DNA of 64,000 nucleotides, taken from the NCBI RefSeq assembly GCF_022201045.2, contig NC_068561.1, forward strand, positions 23,566,501 through 23,630,500, in the 5' to 3' direction. The notes beneath the pieces were generated by a model. That model did not search any database. It was not told where the DNA came from and saw nothing but the letters and a program-made list of their open reading frames with translations. Positions 23,801 to 33,990 of this stretch are shown in pieces (position 1 is the first letter of the stretch; each line of letters starts with the position of its first letter). A program made the translations under genes and the position numbers. Source of the stretch: Citrus sinensis. Its lineage: Eukaryota; Streptophyta; Magnoliopsida; Sapindales; Rutaceae.

Positions 23801-24813
23801 GGAATTACGTATCTCTTGCACCTAAGAGATATAATTATTCTGATGTTAAGAGGATGACGAACTCATTCAGTAATAAACTTGGTCAAGGAGGCTTTGGTAG
23901 TGTTTACAAAGGAAAGTTACCTGATGGTCGTCTTGTGGCGGTGAAGGTCTTAATGAACTCCAAAGTTAATGGGGAGGAATTCATCAATGAGGTGGCCAGC
24001 ATGAGTAAAACGTCGCATGTTAATGTTGTTAGCTTTCTGGGATTTTGTTATGAGAAGAAGAAAAGAGCTCTAATCTATGAATTCATGCCTAATGGCTCTC
24101 TGGATCAGTTTATATATGATGAAGAATCTTCAAATATAAACCGCAAGTTGGAATGGAGAACAATGTACCAAATTGCTGTCGGCATTGCCAGAGGACTGGA
24201 GTACTTGCATCGAGGCTGTAACATAAGGATTGTACACTTTGACATAAAACCTCACAACATTCTGTTAGGTGAAGACTTCTGTCCGAAAATATCTGATTTT
24301 GGGCTGGCTAAGCTTTCCGAAAAGAAAGAGAGTATCATATCAATGTTGGGTGCAAGAGGAACGATAGGGTATATTGCACCGGAAGTATTCTGCAGAAACT
24401 TTGGAGGAGTTTCTCACAAGTCCGATGTATATAGCTATGGAATAATGATTCTTGAAATGGTTGCGGGAAGAAAGAATGCTGAAGTCAAAGTGTCTCTTAG
24501 CAGTGAAATATATTTTCCCAATTCTATTTACAAGCATATTGAACCAGGGAATGAATTTCATCTTGCTGGGGTTGTCACCGAAGAAGAAAAAGAGATGGCC
24601 AAAAAGATGATCTTAGTGAGCTTGTGGTGCATTCAAACTAATCCATCTGACAGACCTTCAATGCACAAGGTTTTGGAGATGTTGGAAGGTAGCACAGAAG
24701 ACTTGCAAATTCCTCCAAAGCCTTCACTGTCTTCGCCAAGAAGATCAGCCCAACAGTCTCCTCCTGCATCGCTATCAACAGAGCTTGCATCACTGGAGTC
24801 CTCATCGTCTTAG
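20892..24813 (+). CDS. LRK10L receptor-like kinase C, type 2 ectodomain, intact
   Basis: Exons 20892-21732, 23479-23514 and 23633-24813 give 685 residues. Signal peptide about 1-34; type 2 GUB_WAK domain with [30 protein letters not shown] and [12 protein letters not shown]; many N-glycosylation sequons; WAK_assoc cluster [13 protein letters not shown]...CYCPD; small-exon linker [13 protein letters not shown]; membrane helix [19 protein letters not shown]. The juxtamembrane region holds a 51-bp in-frame tandem duplication ([11 protein letters not shown] / [11 protein letters not shown]). The kinase has [22 protein letters not shown] and SDFGLA: complete, non-RD. The 1.75-kb first intron contains a fossil ectodomain (22590-22960). 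Kinase sequence is very close to that of A although the ectodomains differ strongly. Confidence 0.93.
22590..22960 (+). pseudogene. Fossil ectodomain inside intron 1 of gene C
   Basis: Read across frames and stops, this stretch still shows [48 protein letters not shown] and CDKCTQAG. They come in the same order as in a type 1 LRK10L ectodomain (compare GCPTMSGNSVCYINGLNYANG, CNFSVTIPVAETLL and FELKWKL in F). Stops and shifts exclude function. A weaker homologous relic is present at the matching place in gene E (about 31165-31270). Confidence 0.55.
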
Positions 24814-25689
24814 TAAGCGATGAGATTTGAAATTTTCTTACACGTGACTTGTTGGCTGATGATTTATTTAGAGTATAAAATTGTTTCCATTTTGTTGATG
24901 TTGATTGTTTCCCACGTACAGTCCCGAGACCAGGTTTAATAATCTCGTTGTCATTCTGGAGTTGTGTAGCAGTTATCTCTGACCAGTTTATTGGTTGATT
25001 AATTTCCAAGTTTAATGTTAAGAAAAATAGTGATTTCATTCAGTTGAGTTTGAACAAAAATTTGATTCAATTAGAACACCGTAAGATCAAGCTTTATAAT
25101 TCAAGGATAGATGCGAGACTTCACTGACCTAATTGAAATAAAGAGATCAGCAAATCAGATCAAGAAACAAAGAACCAACACGAGGCAATTATGGTGGTTG
25201 AAGCAAAAATGGTGTGCATCCACTAGTGCTTCTGCAACAACAAGATACATATTTGCAAGAATGAAGAATAGGTTGTATAGAGGAAATCTTTAACAGATTT
25301 TCCACTCGATCTCTCTCCATCAGCGTAAATCAGATCATCGAGGTGAAGAGCGCCAAAAAAAAAATAGCTGTTTTAACAGCTAATTGAACAGCCTCGATAG
25401 CACGTGTAAATTACAGCTCAAAACACTGCGTTTCACCTCTGATTTGGATAAATTTGATGACTAAAAATCTCAAATCAACTGTGGTCAACCAACCACTTTA
25501 GAAGTGGTAGTAGTAGCACAAAGGCCAAAATTGCTAGACAGCAATGGCAAATGGAGCCATAATTGTCATGAAAATTTTGTCAAACATTTGACAATAGATC
25601 ACTCAGTTTTCACATAGCAGACTATTACTTGCACAAATTCAAAAATATGGAAGCACGCGTGCTAAAACTTCAAACAAGTTTTATTCCTT
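24814..25689. other. Spacer between C and D
   Basis: 3-prime flank of C followed by AT-rich sequence. At about 25640-25680 a short block containing ATGGAAGC and GTGC resembles the region at 33885-33916 upstream of F, so part of a promoter of unit D may survive. No other gene seen. Confidence 0.5.
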
Positions 25690-27480
25690 GATTTGTTGCC
25701 GTCTCTGAATTTTCTCTCTTCTATTCCTTCTATTTGTAGTTCTTATCAAGATCCGTCCAACCTCAACGAATTCCGATATTGTCCGGAAGTTGTAGTATTC
25801 CGTTCCGTTGTGAGAAGATCACAACCAGCTATCCATTTTCGGGAGGCGAAAGAGAGTATGCTTGCGGCCATCCTAGCTTAAACCTCAATTGTGAGAATGA
25901 TACAGCTCCCCCAGTGATTGGTGGTTCAAAACCAGTGGCGGGCCTACACGTGGGCTAGCCCAATTTGGTTAGTAAAAAACCGTTTATACCTCTTAATGTT
26001 TTATCAATTTAGTAAAATAATAGAATTTTTATTTTATTTTCATATATATCCCTAATTCAACTGCCCTTGTGTTTTCATCAATTTAGTATAATAATAGAGT
26101 TTTTATTTTATTTACTAAATATGTCTCCAATTTAATTATATTATTTTCAATTGAAATTAGTGACTTATTTTATAAAATGATTAAATTATATATTTATTGA
26201 ATAGATTGAATACATTAGGGAGTTAAAATTTTATTACCGCTTTAATTTATTTTAAAAAACTTCTAATTAAAAAAAATATGTCAATGTAATATAACATCGT
26301 CACTAGTATTAAAAGTACTTACAAAAATAATATATAATAACAATTATCAATATTTTCATAAATTTTTTATGTGAATTTTCAAATTTTATTTATTAGTTAT
26401 ATTAACTAGGATGACAAGTTAGAAAATAAAATTTGAGTATTTTAAGAAGCTTTTGATAAAAGAATTATCAACATCTAGTTTTTTAAAGAGAGACAGAATA
26501 CCTCACGAAGAAACAACTGCACCCAAATATTTTTTTGTTGAATTGAGTTTAGTTTATTATTGAAACTTTTGACTAATAATACGTTTATGATTTGAAAGGA
26601 TGAATAAATTTTAATTGTTTAATATATTAAGTCTGGTAATTTAGTACTTCACTTTAAACATAAAAGTTTTACTTGTAATTTTTAACTAATTGTAATTACA
26701 TGTATTGATCTATTTTAATTTGAAATTCTTAATTGATTTTTTAATCCTTATAAAATTACATGTTATTGTAGGTTGTAATGTCAGATTCTATAATTGAAAA
26801 TTAGTATTTTCATATTTGAGTTGCCTTTTATTTTCTACTTTTTTTTATAATTATTTTTGTCTATAATACATATTTAGAGAGATAAGATTCTTGATGTTCC
26901 TCCTTATTTAATGTACTTCTTTCTACTCATAAATTTTTATGTTCATTTTAAAATATAATTTTTTTTAAATTTAGTTTGGAATAATATTAAGTCCTGGATC
27001 TATCCTTGTTCAAAACACCATGTTTTAAATGTCAATCACAAAGAACAGCTTCTCAGGATCTCGAGGCAGATCTACTTTGAAGAATTCTGCCCCCAAAGGA
27101 ACTTCACCATCGATTCAACACTCTTTGATTATGCTACCGGGTATGAGATGCTTACTTTGGCTTCTGGTTGCCCAACAATGTCCGGAAACTCCATTTGATA
27201 TATTGACGGATTCAACTACACCAACGGCTTACAGCAAACAGGATCTCCGGATTGTAATTTTAGTGTCATTGTTCCGGTTTCGGAAACGTTACTCTCAGCA
27301 GCAAATAGTAGGCGGGTTTGAAAGAAGCGTTACAAACAGGATTTGAACTGAAATGGAAGTTGAGTTTGTGTGAGAACCGTAGCAGTTTTAGTTATCACAT
27401 CTTTTCAAATGAAGGAATTTGCCACTGCCCTGGCAACTCAAAAGCATGTTCAATTTTACCAGCGTCACCGAAACCAAAAG
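25690..27480 (+). pseudogene. LRK10L unit D (type 1), ectodomain-only pseudogene split by a hAT element
   Basis: Close relative of the first exon of F: matching blocks include PFSGGE-equivalent DNA, CENDTA, FCPQRNFTIDSTLF, GCPTMSGNS, SPDCNFSV, GFELKWKLS and GICHCP. Lesions: the start codon and about the first 70 nt of coding sequence are missing relative to F; a frameshift lies in the signal/N-terminal part; the 1076-bp hAT element 25933-27008 interrupts it; TGA replaces a Cys codon after GNSI; and a 2-nt loss near 27313 shifts the frame. The donor site G|GTAAGC at 27480 survives, but no membrane or kinase exon of its own follows before unit E-prime. Confidence 0.9.
25933..27008. mobile_element. 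hAT-type non-autonomous element in ectodomain exon of D
   Basis: A 1076-bp AT-rich insertion with left end CAGTGGCGGGCCTA and a degenerate right end whose complement is CAAGGATAGATCCAG. It is flanked by the perfect 8-bp duplication TTCAAAAC at 25925-25932 and 27009-27016. Joining the flanks restores homology to the uninterrupted paralogue F. No transposase frame is visible. Confidence 0.88.
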
Positions 27481-28466
27481 GTAAGCGCCTCAGGTTTTCT
27501 TAACTTATTACTATACCATACATGCCTAGGCTGAAAATATATTTCAGTCAAAATAAAGGCACTAATTGAAATTTTGCCACGCCCATATAAATTTTACTTT
27601 TGCCTGCTTAATTTTATATAACGCTGTTGTGGCGTGATATATGCCATACTTTTGGCTTCCTAGATTTTAGAAATAATATGTTATACCCTACTTTAATTTA
27701 TGTTATCTCTATTATGGTCCCCATCAAACCAAAACTGTGTCCTCCACGAATACGATTTTTTTTTTTTTGAGTCTTTTAATACGACCCTCAAAGAATTTAC
27801 TAATTGAACTAACCAACACCACCTACTTTATAATATTTATTTATCTTTTATTATATCTCGAATGAGCCCATATTTCATTTCAGTTTTCAAGAACCTTATA
27901 GCACAAAAAATGCATACTAATATAATGTGAGACTGAAATTAATTCCGTTTACAATTCTTCTTTCATCAACTGTCACGTAAGATGTTTAGTCAAAGCTGAG
28001 TTAAGGAGAAATCTCACGTAAGATGTCCTATTTGGTGTGTTGGATATTAAAGAGATAAAAGAGGAGGGTCTAGTTCAAGAAAGATTGGAGGACAAAGTTT
28101 GATTAGAGACATTGGTGGCAAGTTAGAGATCTCGATGTAAGGCTAAGTTCTCAATAGGCTAGTAGAGTTGGTTTGGCTTTGTCGATTGCATAGGTGAGCT
28201 CTATCTGCTGTGTCTATAGCCTCGTTAGACAAGTACAATCTAGAAGACTAGAACTCAATAATAAAATATTAAAATAATCATACATAAATGTAAAAAACAT
28301 AGAATTGCACCTATATCCACGAGAGAAAATTCATCACCCAATCTTATGTAACATGAGGTTCTTTATAGTATCAATGATAAGCAATTCCCATTTGGATGGT
28401 AGATTTGAGGATAAAGATTAGGGAAATCGGAAATATGTGATTGGAAATGGGGAGTGAAAAGAGAGG
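27481..28466. other. Spacer between D and E-prime
   Basis: AT-rich sequence with no recognisable gene; kinase exons expected after D are absent. Confidence 0.5.
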
Positions 28467-28562
28467 TTTCTTCATGACTGAGAGTGGCAAGGTACAAATT
28501 TCTTCATGACTGAGAGTGGCAAGGTAAAAATTTCTTCATGACTGAGAGTGGCAAGGTACAAA
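28467..28562 (+). repeat. 32-bp tandem repeat, three copies
   Basis: Three head-to-tail copies of a 32-bp unit beginning TTTCTTCATGACTGAGAGTG, at 28467-28498, 28499-28530 and 28531-28562. They are nearly identical (one visible base difference in copy 2), so the array is young. Confidence 0.92.
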
Positions 28563-28773
28563 ATAGTGAAGAGAAACTTAGAGATGGATATTGGGAAGAG
28601 AATAAGCCTGAGAGATCTGCAAAAATGTCCTTCATTATCAACTGTATACATCAAAAAGACTTTGTTTTCAGTCTTTCACAAAGATAGCACATAACAGACT
28701 ATGCCTTGCAAGCTGCAACCCAAATCAAACGGTGAGTAGAAACAAATATGCATGCGCGGTCAACAAAAAGAAG

Positions 28774-28850
28774 TGTTGAGGTCAACTACATTCATACTGG
28801 TCTTTCTTTAGCTTTCTTCGAATTTTCTTCCTGAGATGCAATAATCTAAG
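28774..28850 (+). promoter_or_regulatory. Shared 5-prime block (copy at E-prime)
   Basis: GAGGTCAACTACATTCAT followed by GAATTTTCTTCCTGAGATG matches the blocks upstream of A and F and contains the W-box core on the reverse strand. It lies upstream of a dead unit and so serves only as a homology marker. Confidence 0.5.
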
Positions 28851-28861
28851 TTAAGTCCTGA

Positions 28862-29587
28862 TTGATTTTCCTCGGAATCTACTTTCACCGAAAAAGAGTT
28901 TCCAGCTTTTCCCTCCACCATCCAATTTTGTTTCTCTTCTCAGTTTTTTGCAAGACTAAGCCGATTTTAGCCTATTTTGAGTGTTCGCCACGTTGCACTG
29001 CTCCGTACCACCGTCGAGATTTAACAGTCAGCTCTCCTTTAAGGTGACCGATTGCAGTTTTTGCGGCCACCCTGACTTAAAGCTCAGTTCCCAGTATTTT
29101 GCAAAACAACCATGATGATTCATGATATTAAAAACCGTATCCTCCATGTCTATAAAATTACTAGCAAAACCAAAACAATTATGACGCTTTTGTTTGTGCC
29201 GCAGGATCGTCATTCAACAAGAGGAGAAAAATTTACCTAGGGAATATGCATCATTAGATAACTAGTTTATTTCTTTATTTGCATCAACAATTTATAAACA
29301 ATCTCAGCACCGATAGTTGTTAGGAGAGTAAATTTCTAGTCATTCATCGTTAAATACAATGTGCTGCTCCTATCCTTGAATACGGGAATTGCAGCTTGCG
29401 GGACATTCAGACTAATCCGTCTGATAGACCTTCAATGCACAAGGTTCTGGAGGTGTTCGAAGGTAGCATAGAAAACTTGAAAATTCCTCCAATGTCATCA
29501 CTATCTTCGCCAAGAGAATCAGCCCAACAGTCTTCTCCTGCATCATAGTCAACAGAGCTTGCATCGCAGGAGTCCTCCTTGTCTTAG
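28862..29587 (+). pseudogene. LRK10L unit E-prime (type 1), collapsed remnant
   Basis: A whole receptor-kinase unit shrunk to about 0.7 kb. A decayed signal-peptide region (28880-28970) is followed by a small ectodomain scrap around CGHPDLKLS (29065-29090). The small exon (29205-29240, GSSFNKRRKIYLG) has a mutated donor (GG instead of GT), and the third-exon acceptor is mutated (GG instead of AG near 29385). The sequence then jumps from GIAA (start of the membrane helix) straight into [17 protein letters not shown] of the kinase C-lobe, so nearly the whole kinase is deleted. AGCT-type microhomology lies at the join. The tail aligns with C to TAG at 29587, with a premature TAG at 29546. Confidence 0.85.
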
Positions 29588-29903
29588 TGAGTGATGAGAA
29601 TTGCAATGCTTTCAACGTGTATACTAATCTGTCCCATCGACGAACCATGGCTTCCTTTAGACTTTAAACTGTAACAGAGAAGTAAAATTTGTTGGTTGAT
29701 GACTTTTTTAAATTTTGTGTTCACATATCTTTACTCATTGAGGAAAGTAAAATGTCTGTTCTAGCAGTTTTCTTTTGACAAAATTTAGGAAACACCGACC
29801 ACTACTCGTGATTAAGTCTTCGAAGCCTTTATGGTCATACTAAACAATTGCATTTTCATTTTCTCGATACCATTCGAGTACCTCTATCGCTCTCTCTCTC
29901 AAA
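29588..29903. other. Spacer / upstream region of E
   Basis: Short AT-rich stretch holding the promoter and leader of gene E. A CTCTCTCTC pyrimidine tract lies just before the ATG. The 5-prime block shared by A, C, E-prime and F was not found here. Confidence 0.4.
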
Positions 29904-32765
29904 ATGGATCTCCGTTTCAGCTCAAGGTCGTGCTTATTCTTTTTCATGATAACCATCCACTTGGTCCGTTTTCCAACTCATGTGTCAGCCAAGGATGTCC
30001 AAAATCTAAACTGCAGTGCCCCGTTTCATTGTGCAAACTTACGGAACATTGGCTATCCTTTTTGGGGCTCAAACCGTCCAGAACATTGTGGCTATCCAGG
30101 TTTTGAGTTGGATTGCGCAGGTGATGTTCCAGAGATTACCATCATGGACAGGGCTTACAAAGTTCTGCACATCAATAACGAGTCGTGGAGAATCAATGTT
30201 GCTAGAGAAGACTACTGGGATTATAATTGTCCCGCAAATCTCAGCAACAGTTTGCTCAATTTCAGCATTTTCAATTATGCTTCGGACACACAAAACTTGA
30301 CTCTATATTATAGCTGCCCTGCCAGCTTTATGAACAATATTTCAGGGATACTGCTTCCCAATCGATTTAACTGCAGCATAGATGGAAAAAACACCAACAG
30401 TTACTATTTCTCTTGGGATAGCAATAGCTTCAATAGTAGCATCCGTTCAGCCATTGGAGCTTACTTTAGAAGTTGTGCGAATAGTGCCGTGATTCCTGTG
30501 TGGCAATCAACACTTCGGTATATGGTGAACAATCCAAATTCAGTAAATCTGACATGTGCTCTTCGTGTAGGTTTTGGACTGCAATGGCACGCGAATAATC
30601 GCTTGTGTGAAGAATGTAAACAATCAAATGGAAATTGTGGTTACATTGCTAAGACTGGTGAATTCATTTGCTATTGCCCTAACGGAGCTTATTCGTCATC
30701 TTGTCACTCCCGAACAGGTATGTCTTATTGCATAGGAATAAGTAAGTTATTGGTTTCAGGTAGTTTCTTTGTTGCTGTTGTTAGTTTAGCTCACGAAATC
30801 AGAACCCTCTGCAACAAGCTATTCTACTGTACAGTGAAAACAGATTGTTGGCAGACAATCATTTGGAACCAAAATCAAAACATACATGAGAACAGGGAAG
30901 CATGTGTTTAACGCATTGTCTTTAAGTCAACTACAGCAGGCTACAGCAATTTTTTTAATCATTTCCTTGCTTTTCTTCAGTCTTTGCAATCACATTCACG
31001 TGTTAAGCGGTTTTTTCTAAAGTCGGCTACAAAGTTCCTTCGTTCATAATTTCTTTTTTCCATGTCAGTGGAAATGAGTCTCCAGCCCATCTTGTGGTCA
31101 CAATTTTTTTTTTTTTAATCTTCTACGTTTAATGTTCATATTTTTCTCGAGGTTCAGCCTATCTTTTCTTTCTCTTCATTCATAATTCATTGCAAGATGC
31201 TAAGAATTCTTTAGGGCTTGCCAGCGCCTGCATCTTTTACAGAGCACTTCACTTGCTGTTAAAAATGACACAATTACAAGAAAGAATTAACTGCATTTGT
31301 TTCCAGCATGACAAGAGACAAGATGACAGAGGTTTCTGACAAAAGATAGCCAAGCAACACAAAATTATGTATGAACAGTCATTTAACTACCGTACACAAA
31401 TCTGTCTTTTGCAAAATATGGATGTTTCTACCTGATAAATTATAGAAGTACACAACTAAAATGCAAGTTTAATGCAGTTTTCATTCGAGTTTAAATTTTA
31501 GATTCATCAAATTTATCCCATGACAGTCCAGAGATCCATACAAGCTGTTGACACTTTCTTTGTGGCTTTGCGATGCAGGATCATTCTTGAACAAGAAAAG
31601 GAAGATTTATGTAGGTAATTAATTTCTACATCTGACAACTATTTTTGTTTTGTTTTGGCATTAGAATTTTCAACAATTGCTTTTCAAGGATGAATAAAGG
31701 ATAGATGTATCTTTGAATGCAGGAGTTGCGGCTAGTGTGCTCGGTACAATGGTGATTCTTGGTATTCTTCTCATAGTAATCCAGGCACTAATTAAAAAGA
31801 AGACAAGAGAGGATGATCGAAACGTGGAAGCTTTTATTAGGAACCACGAATCTCTTGCTCCAAAACGATACAGTTATTCTGATGTTAAGAGGATGACAAA
31901 ATCATTTAGAGACAAACTCGGTCAGGGAGGCTATGGAGAAGTTTACAAAGGAGAACTACCTGATGGTCAACTTGTAGCAGTAAAGGTCTTGAAGAACTCC
32001 AGATGTAATGGGGAGGAATTCATCAATGAGGTGGCCAGCATTAGTAGAACATCCCATGTTAATATTGTGACATTTCTGGGGTTTTGTTATGAGAATAAGA
32101 AAAATGCTCTAATCTACGAATTGATGCCTAATGGATCTCTTGATAAGTTTATACATAATGATCGGAATATCAAGCTGGAATGGAAAACAATGTATCAAAT
32201 TGCCATCGGCATTGCTAGAGGATTAGAGTATTTACATCGAGGTTGTCAGGTAAGGATTGTGCATTTTGACATTAAACCTCAAAACATTCTTTTAGATGAA
32301 GACTTCTGCCCGAAGATATCTGATTTTGGGCTTGCCAAACAAGCCCAAAAGAAAGAGAGTGCCATATCAATGCTGCATGCAAGAGGCACCATAGGATATA
32401 TTGCACCAGAAGTATACAGCAGAAGATTTGGAGGAGTTTCTCACAAGTCCGATGTCTATAGTTATGGCATGATGATTATTGAAATGGTTGGGTGCACAAA
32501 GAATCTTGATGATGAAGTGACTGACACCAGTATATGTCAAAATTTGATATATGAGCGCATTGAACCTGGCAATGACTTTCAATTTGATGGGGTTGCCACT
32601 GAAGAAGAGAAAAAGATGGCAAAGAAGATGATCTTGGTGGGTTTTTGGTGCATTCAAACCAATCCATCTGAGAGACCTTCAATGCACAAGGTTCTGGAGA
32701 TGTTGGCAGGTAGCATAGAAAACTTACAAATCCCACCAAAACCTTCTTTGTTTTCAGCCACTTAG
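29904..32765 (+). CDS. LRK10L receptor-like kinase E, type 2 ectodomain, intact
   Basis: Exons 29904-30717, 31579-31614 and 31723-32765 give 630 residues. Signal peptide about 1-28; type 2 GUB_WAK domain with [29 protein letters not shown] and AREDYWDYNCPA; WAK_assoc cluster CEECKQSNGNCGY...CYCPNG; linker GSFLNKKRKIYVG; membrane helix in AASVLGTMVILGILLIV. The kinase has GQGGYGEV, VAVKVL, HFDIKPQN and SDFGLA, with all catalytic residues present and of the non-RD type. The C-terminal tail is shorter than in A or C because the frame stops at PSLFSAT. The region after the APE motif (VTDTSICQNLIYERI) diverges from A and C. Intron 1 keeps a very eroded fossil ectodomain like that of C. Confidence 0.93.
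31165..31270 (+). pseudogene. Eroded fossil ectodomain in intron 1 of E
   Basis: About 90 bp align base by base with the fossil in intron 1 of C (22580-22670): shared TCTCTT-ATTCATAA-TCATT, AGATGCT, a GCTTGCCAGC/GGTTGCCCATC-like block and CACTTCA-TTGCT. By itself it would not be recognised as coding. Its value is as evidence that C and E descend from one rearranged ancestor. Confidence 0.45.
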
Positions 32766-33916
32766 TGTTCACCAACATCGTTGCCAACGGAGCTTGTTTC
32801 GCAGGAGGAATTCAGCATCGAGTAAGAGATGTGAAATGTGAAATGTCATTAACCTGTAACTGTAACAGGTACAAAATTAGTTGGCTGTTGGCTGATGATG
32901 ATTAATTATGCGAAATGAGTGCTAATGAAGTTTTAAAGTACATTGTTTCCCTCCGGATTGTGTATCATCATGAACACAAATCAGCCATTAATGTGGCGCT
33001 TTGCATAAAAGTGCATAATTATACGTGAATAGAACAAAATCTCGCCTCATGTTGATGTAACCAAGAAAAATTTCTGCACCATCATTAATTTCACTAAGAA
33101 AATGCCAAATCTCAAAGAGAAAGAACACTATAACATATGTGGTTTTGGCTCATCTCATAGAAGGGCAAAATATTTTTTTAGGTAAAATATTTCAGTAAAG
33201 ATAAGGGATTTTATTAAAATTTACCTATTTGTGTAAAATTTTCATTTACCCCCTAAAAATTACCCTTTTTTGTTATGACCCCTCAAGTTTATTTTTTCTC
33301 AATTACGACCAATATCATGATTCCAGATGTGAAGAAGACGATTTTAGTAACAAATGAGAGTGTATAAATGTTGGAGAACAAGAATCACAACCGAAATCTT
33401 GAATACATCATTTGCCTTACCTAAAGAAACTGTCATACTTCGCTTTTAAAGCTTCCCTTAGAATTCTTTCAACTCAAGTAATTTAAGTGATGTTTTGAAA
33501 TAGCCATACTAAAGGGAAGTACCAAGTATTTACCCCGAAAACTTGTAGTTTCTTTCTAGAACTCCTCTTGCTAGGACGATATTTTGAAACTAATTATTTT
33601 ACCATTGTCACTAGAAAAAGCTATTCAACGAGGTATGGTTTCTCTTGACATTGGAAGTAGTCGGAAGCTAAAGAGTCAAAAAAGCAACCGGCGACACTTG
33701 TCTAGCTGTTAATGATAGAGTGAGTCAATAGTTATTTTGGTTCACCGACCCTAACAGGCTACTATCTCTCCCCTTGATTTTTAACATCCATCAAATAAAA
33801 AACTCGTCAAACAAAACGGTCTACGGATCATTTACTTTCAACATCGTAGACTATAACTTGCAATCATAGTCAAACGAATGTTGAAAAACATGGAAGCGTG
33901 CGAAAGCTTAAAACAA
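32766..33916. other. Spacer between E and F
   Basis: 3-prime flank of E and AT-rich sequence; no gene, repeat array or delimited transposon found. Confidence 0.5.
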
Positions 33917-33990
33917 AGTCTTGATGTCAACTACATCAATATTTTCGTTCTCTTCTACTGCTTTCCTTGCATTTTTCTTCCTGAGAAGTG
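33917..33990 (+). promoter_or_regulatory. Shared 5-prime block (copy at gene F)
   Basis: AAGTCTTGATGTCAACTACA and TTTTTCTTCCTGAGAAGTG lie directly before the ATG of F and correspond to the blocks at A, C and E-prime. The GTCAA core is a W-box on the reverse strand. Confidence 0.5.

Noticed and set aside
24638..25039. Minus-strand open frame of 133 residues
   Set aside because: Antisense to the 3-prime end of gene C; no domain; similar shadows occur opposite A, E and F because their coding sequence is alike.
27029..27346. Open frame of 105 residues as a gene
   Set aside because: Reads out of frame across D; the in-frame homology to F shows a broken ectodomain instead.
28467..28562. CRISPR-like array (three 32-bp repeats)
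   Set aside because: Repeats are directly adjacent with no spacers, in a plant genome; a minisatellite.
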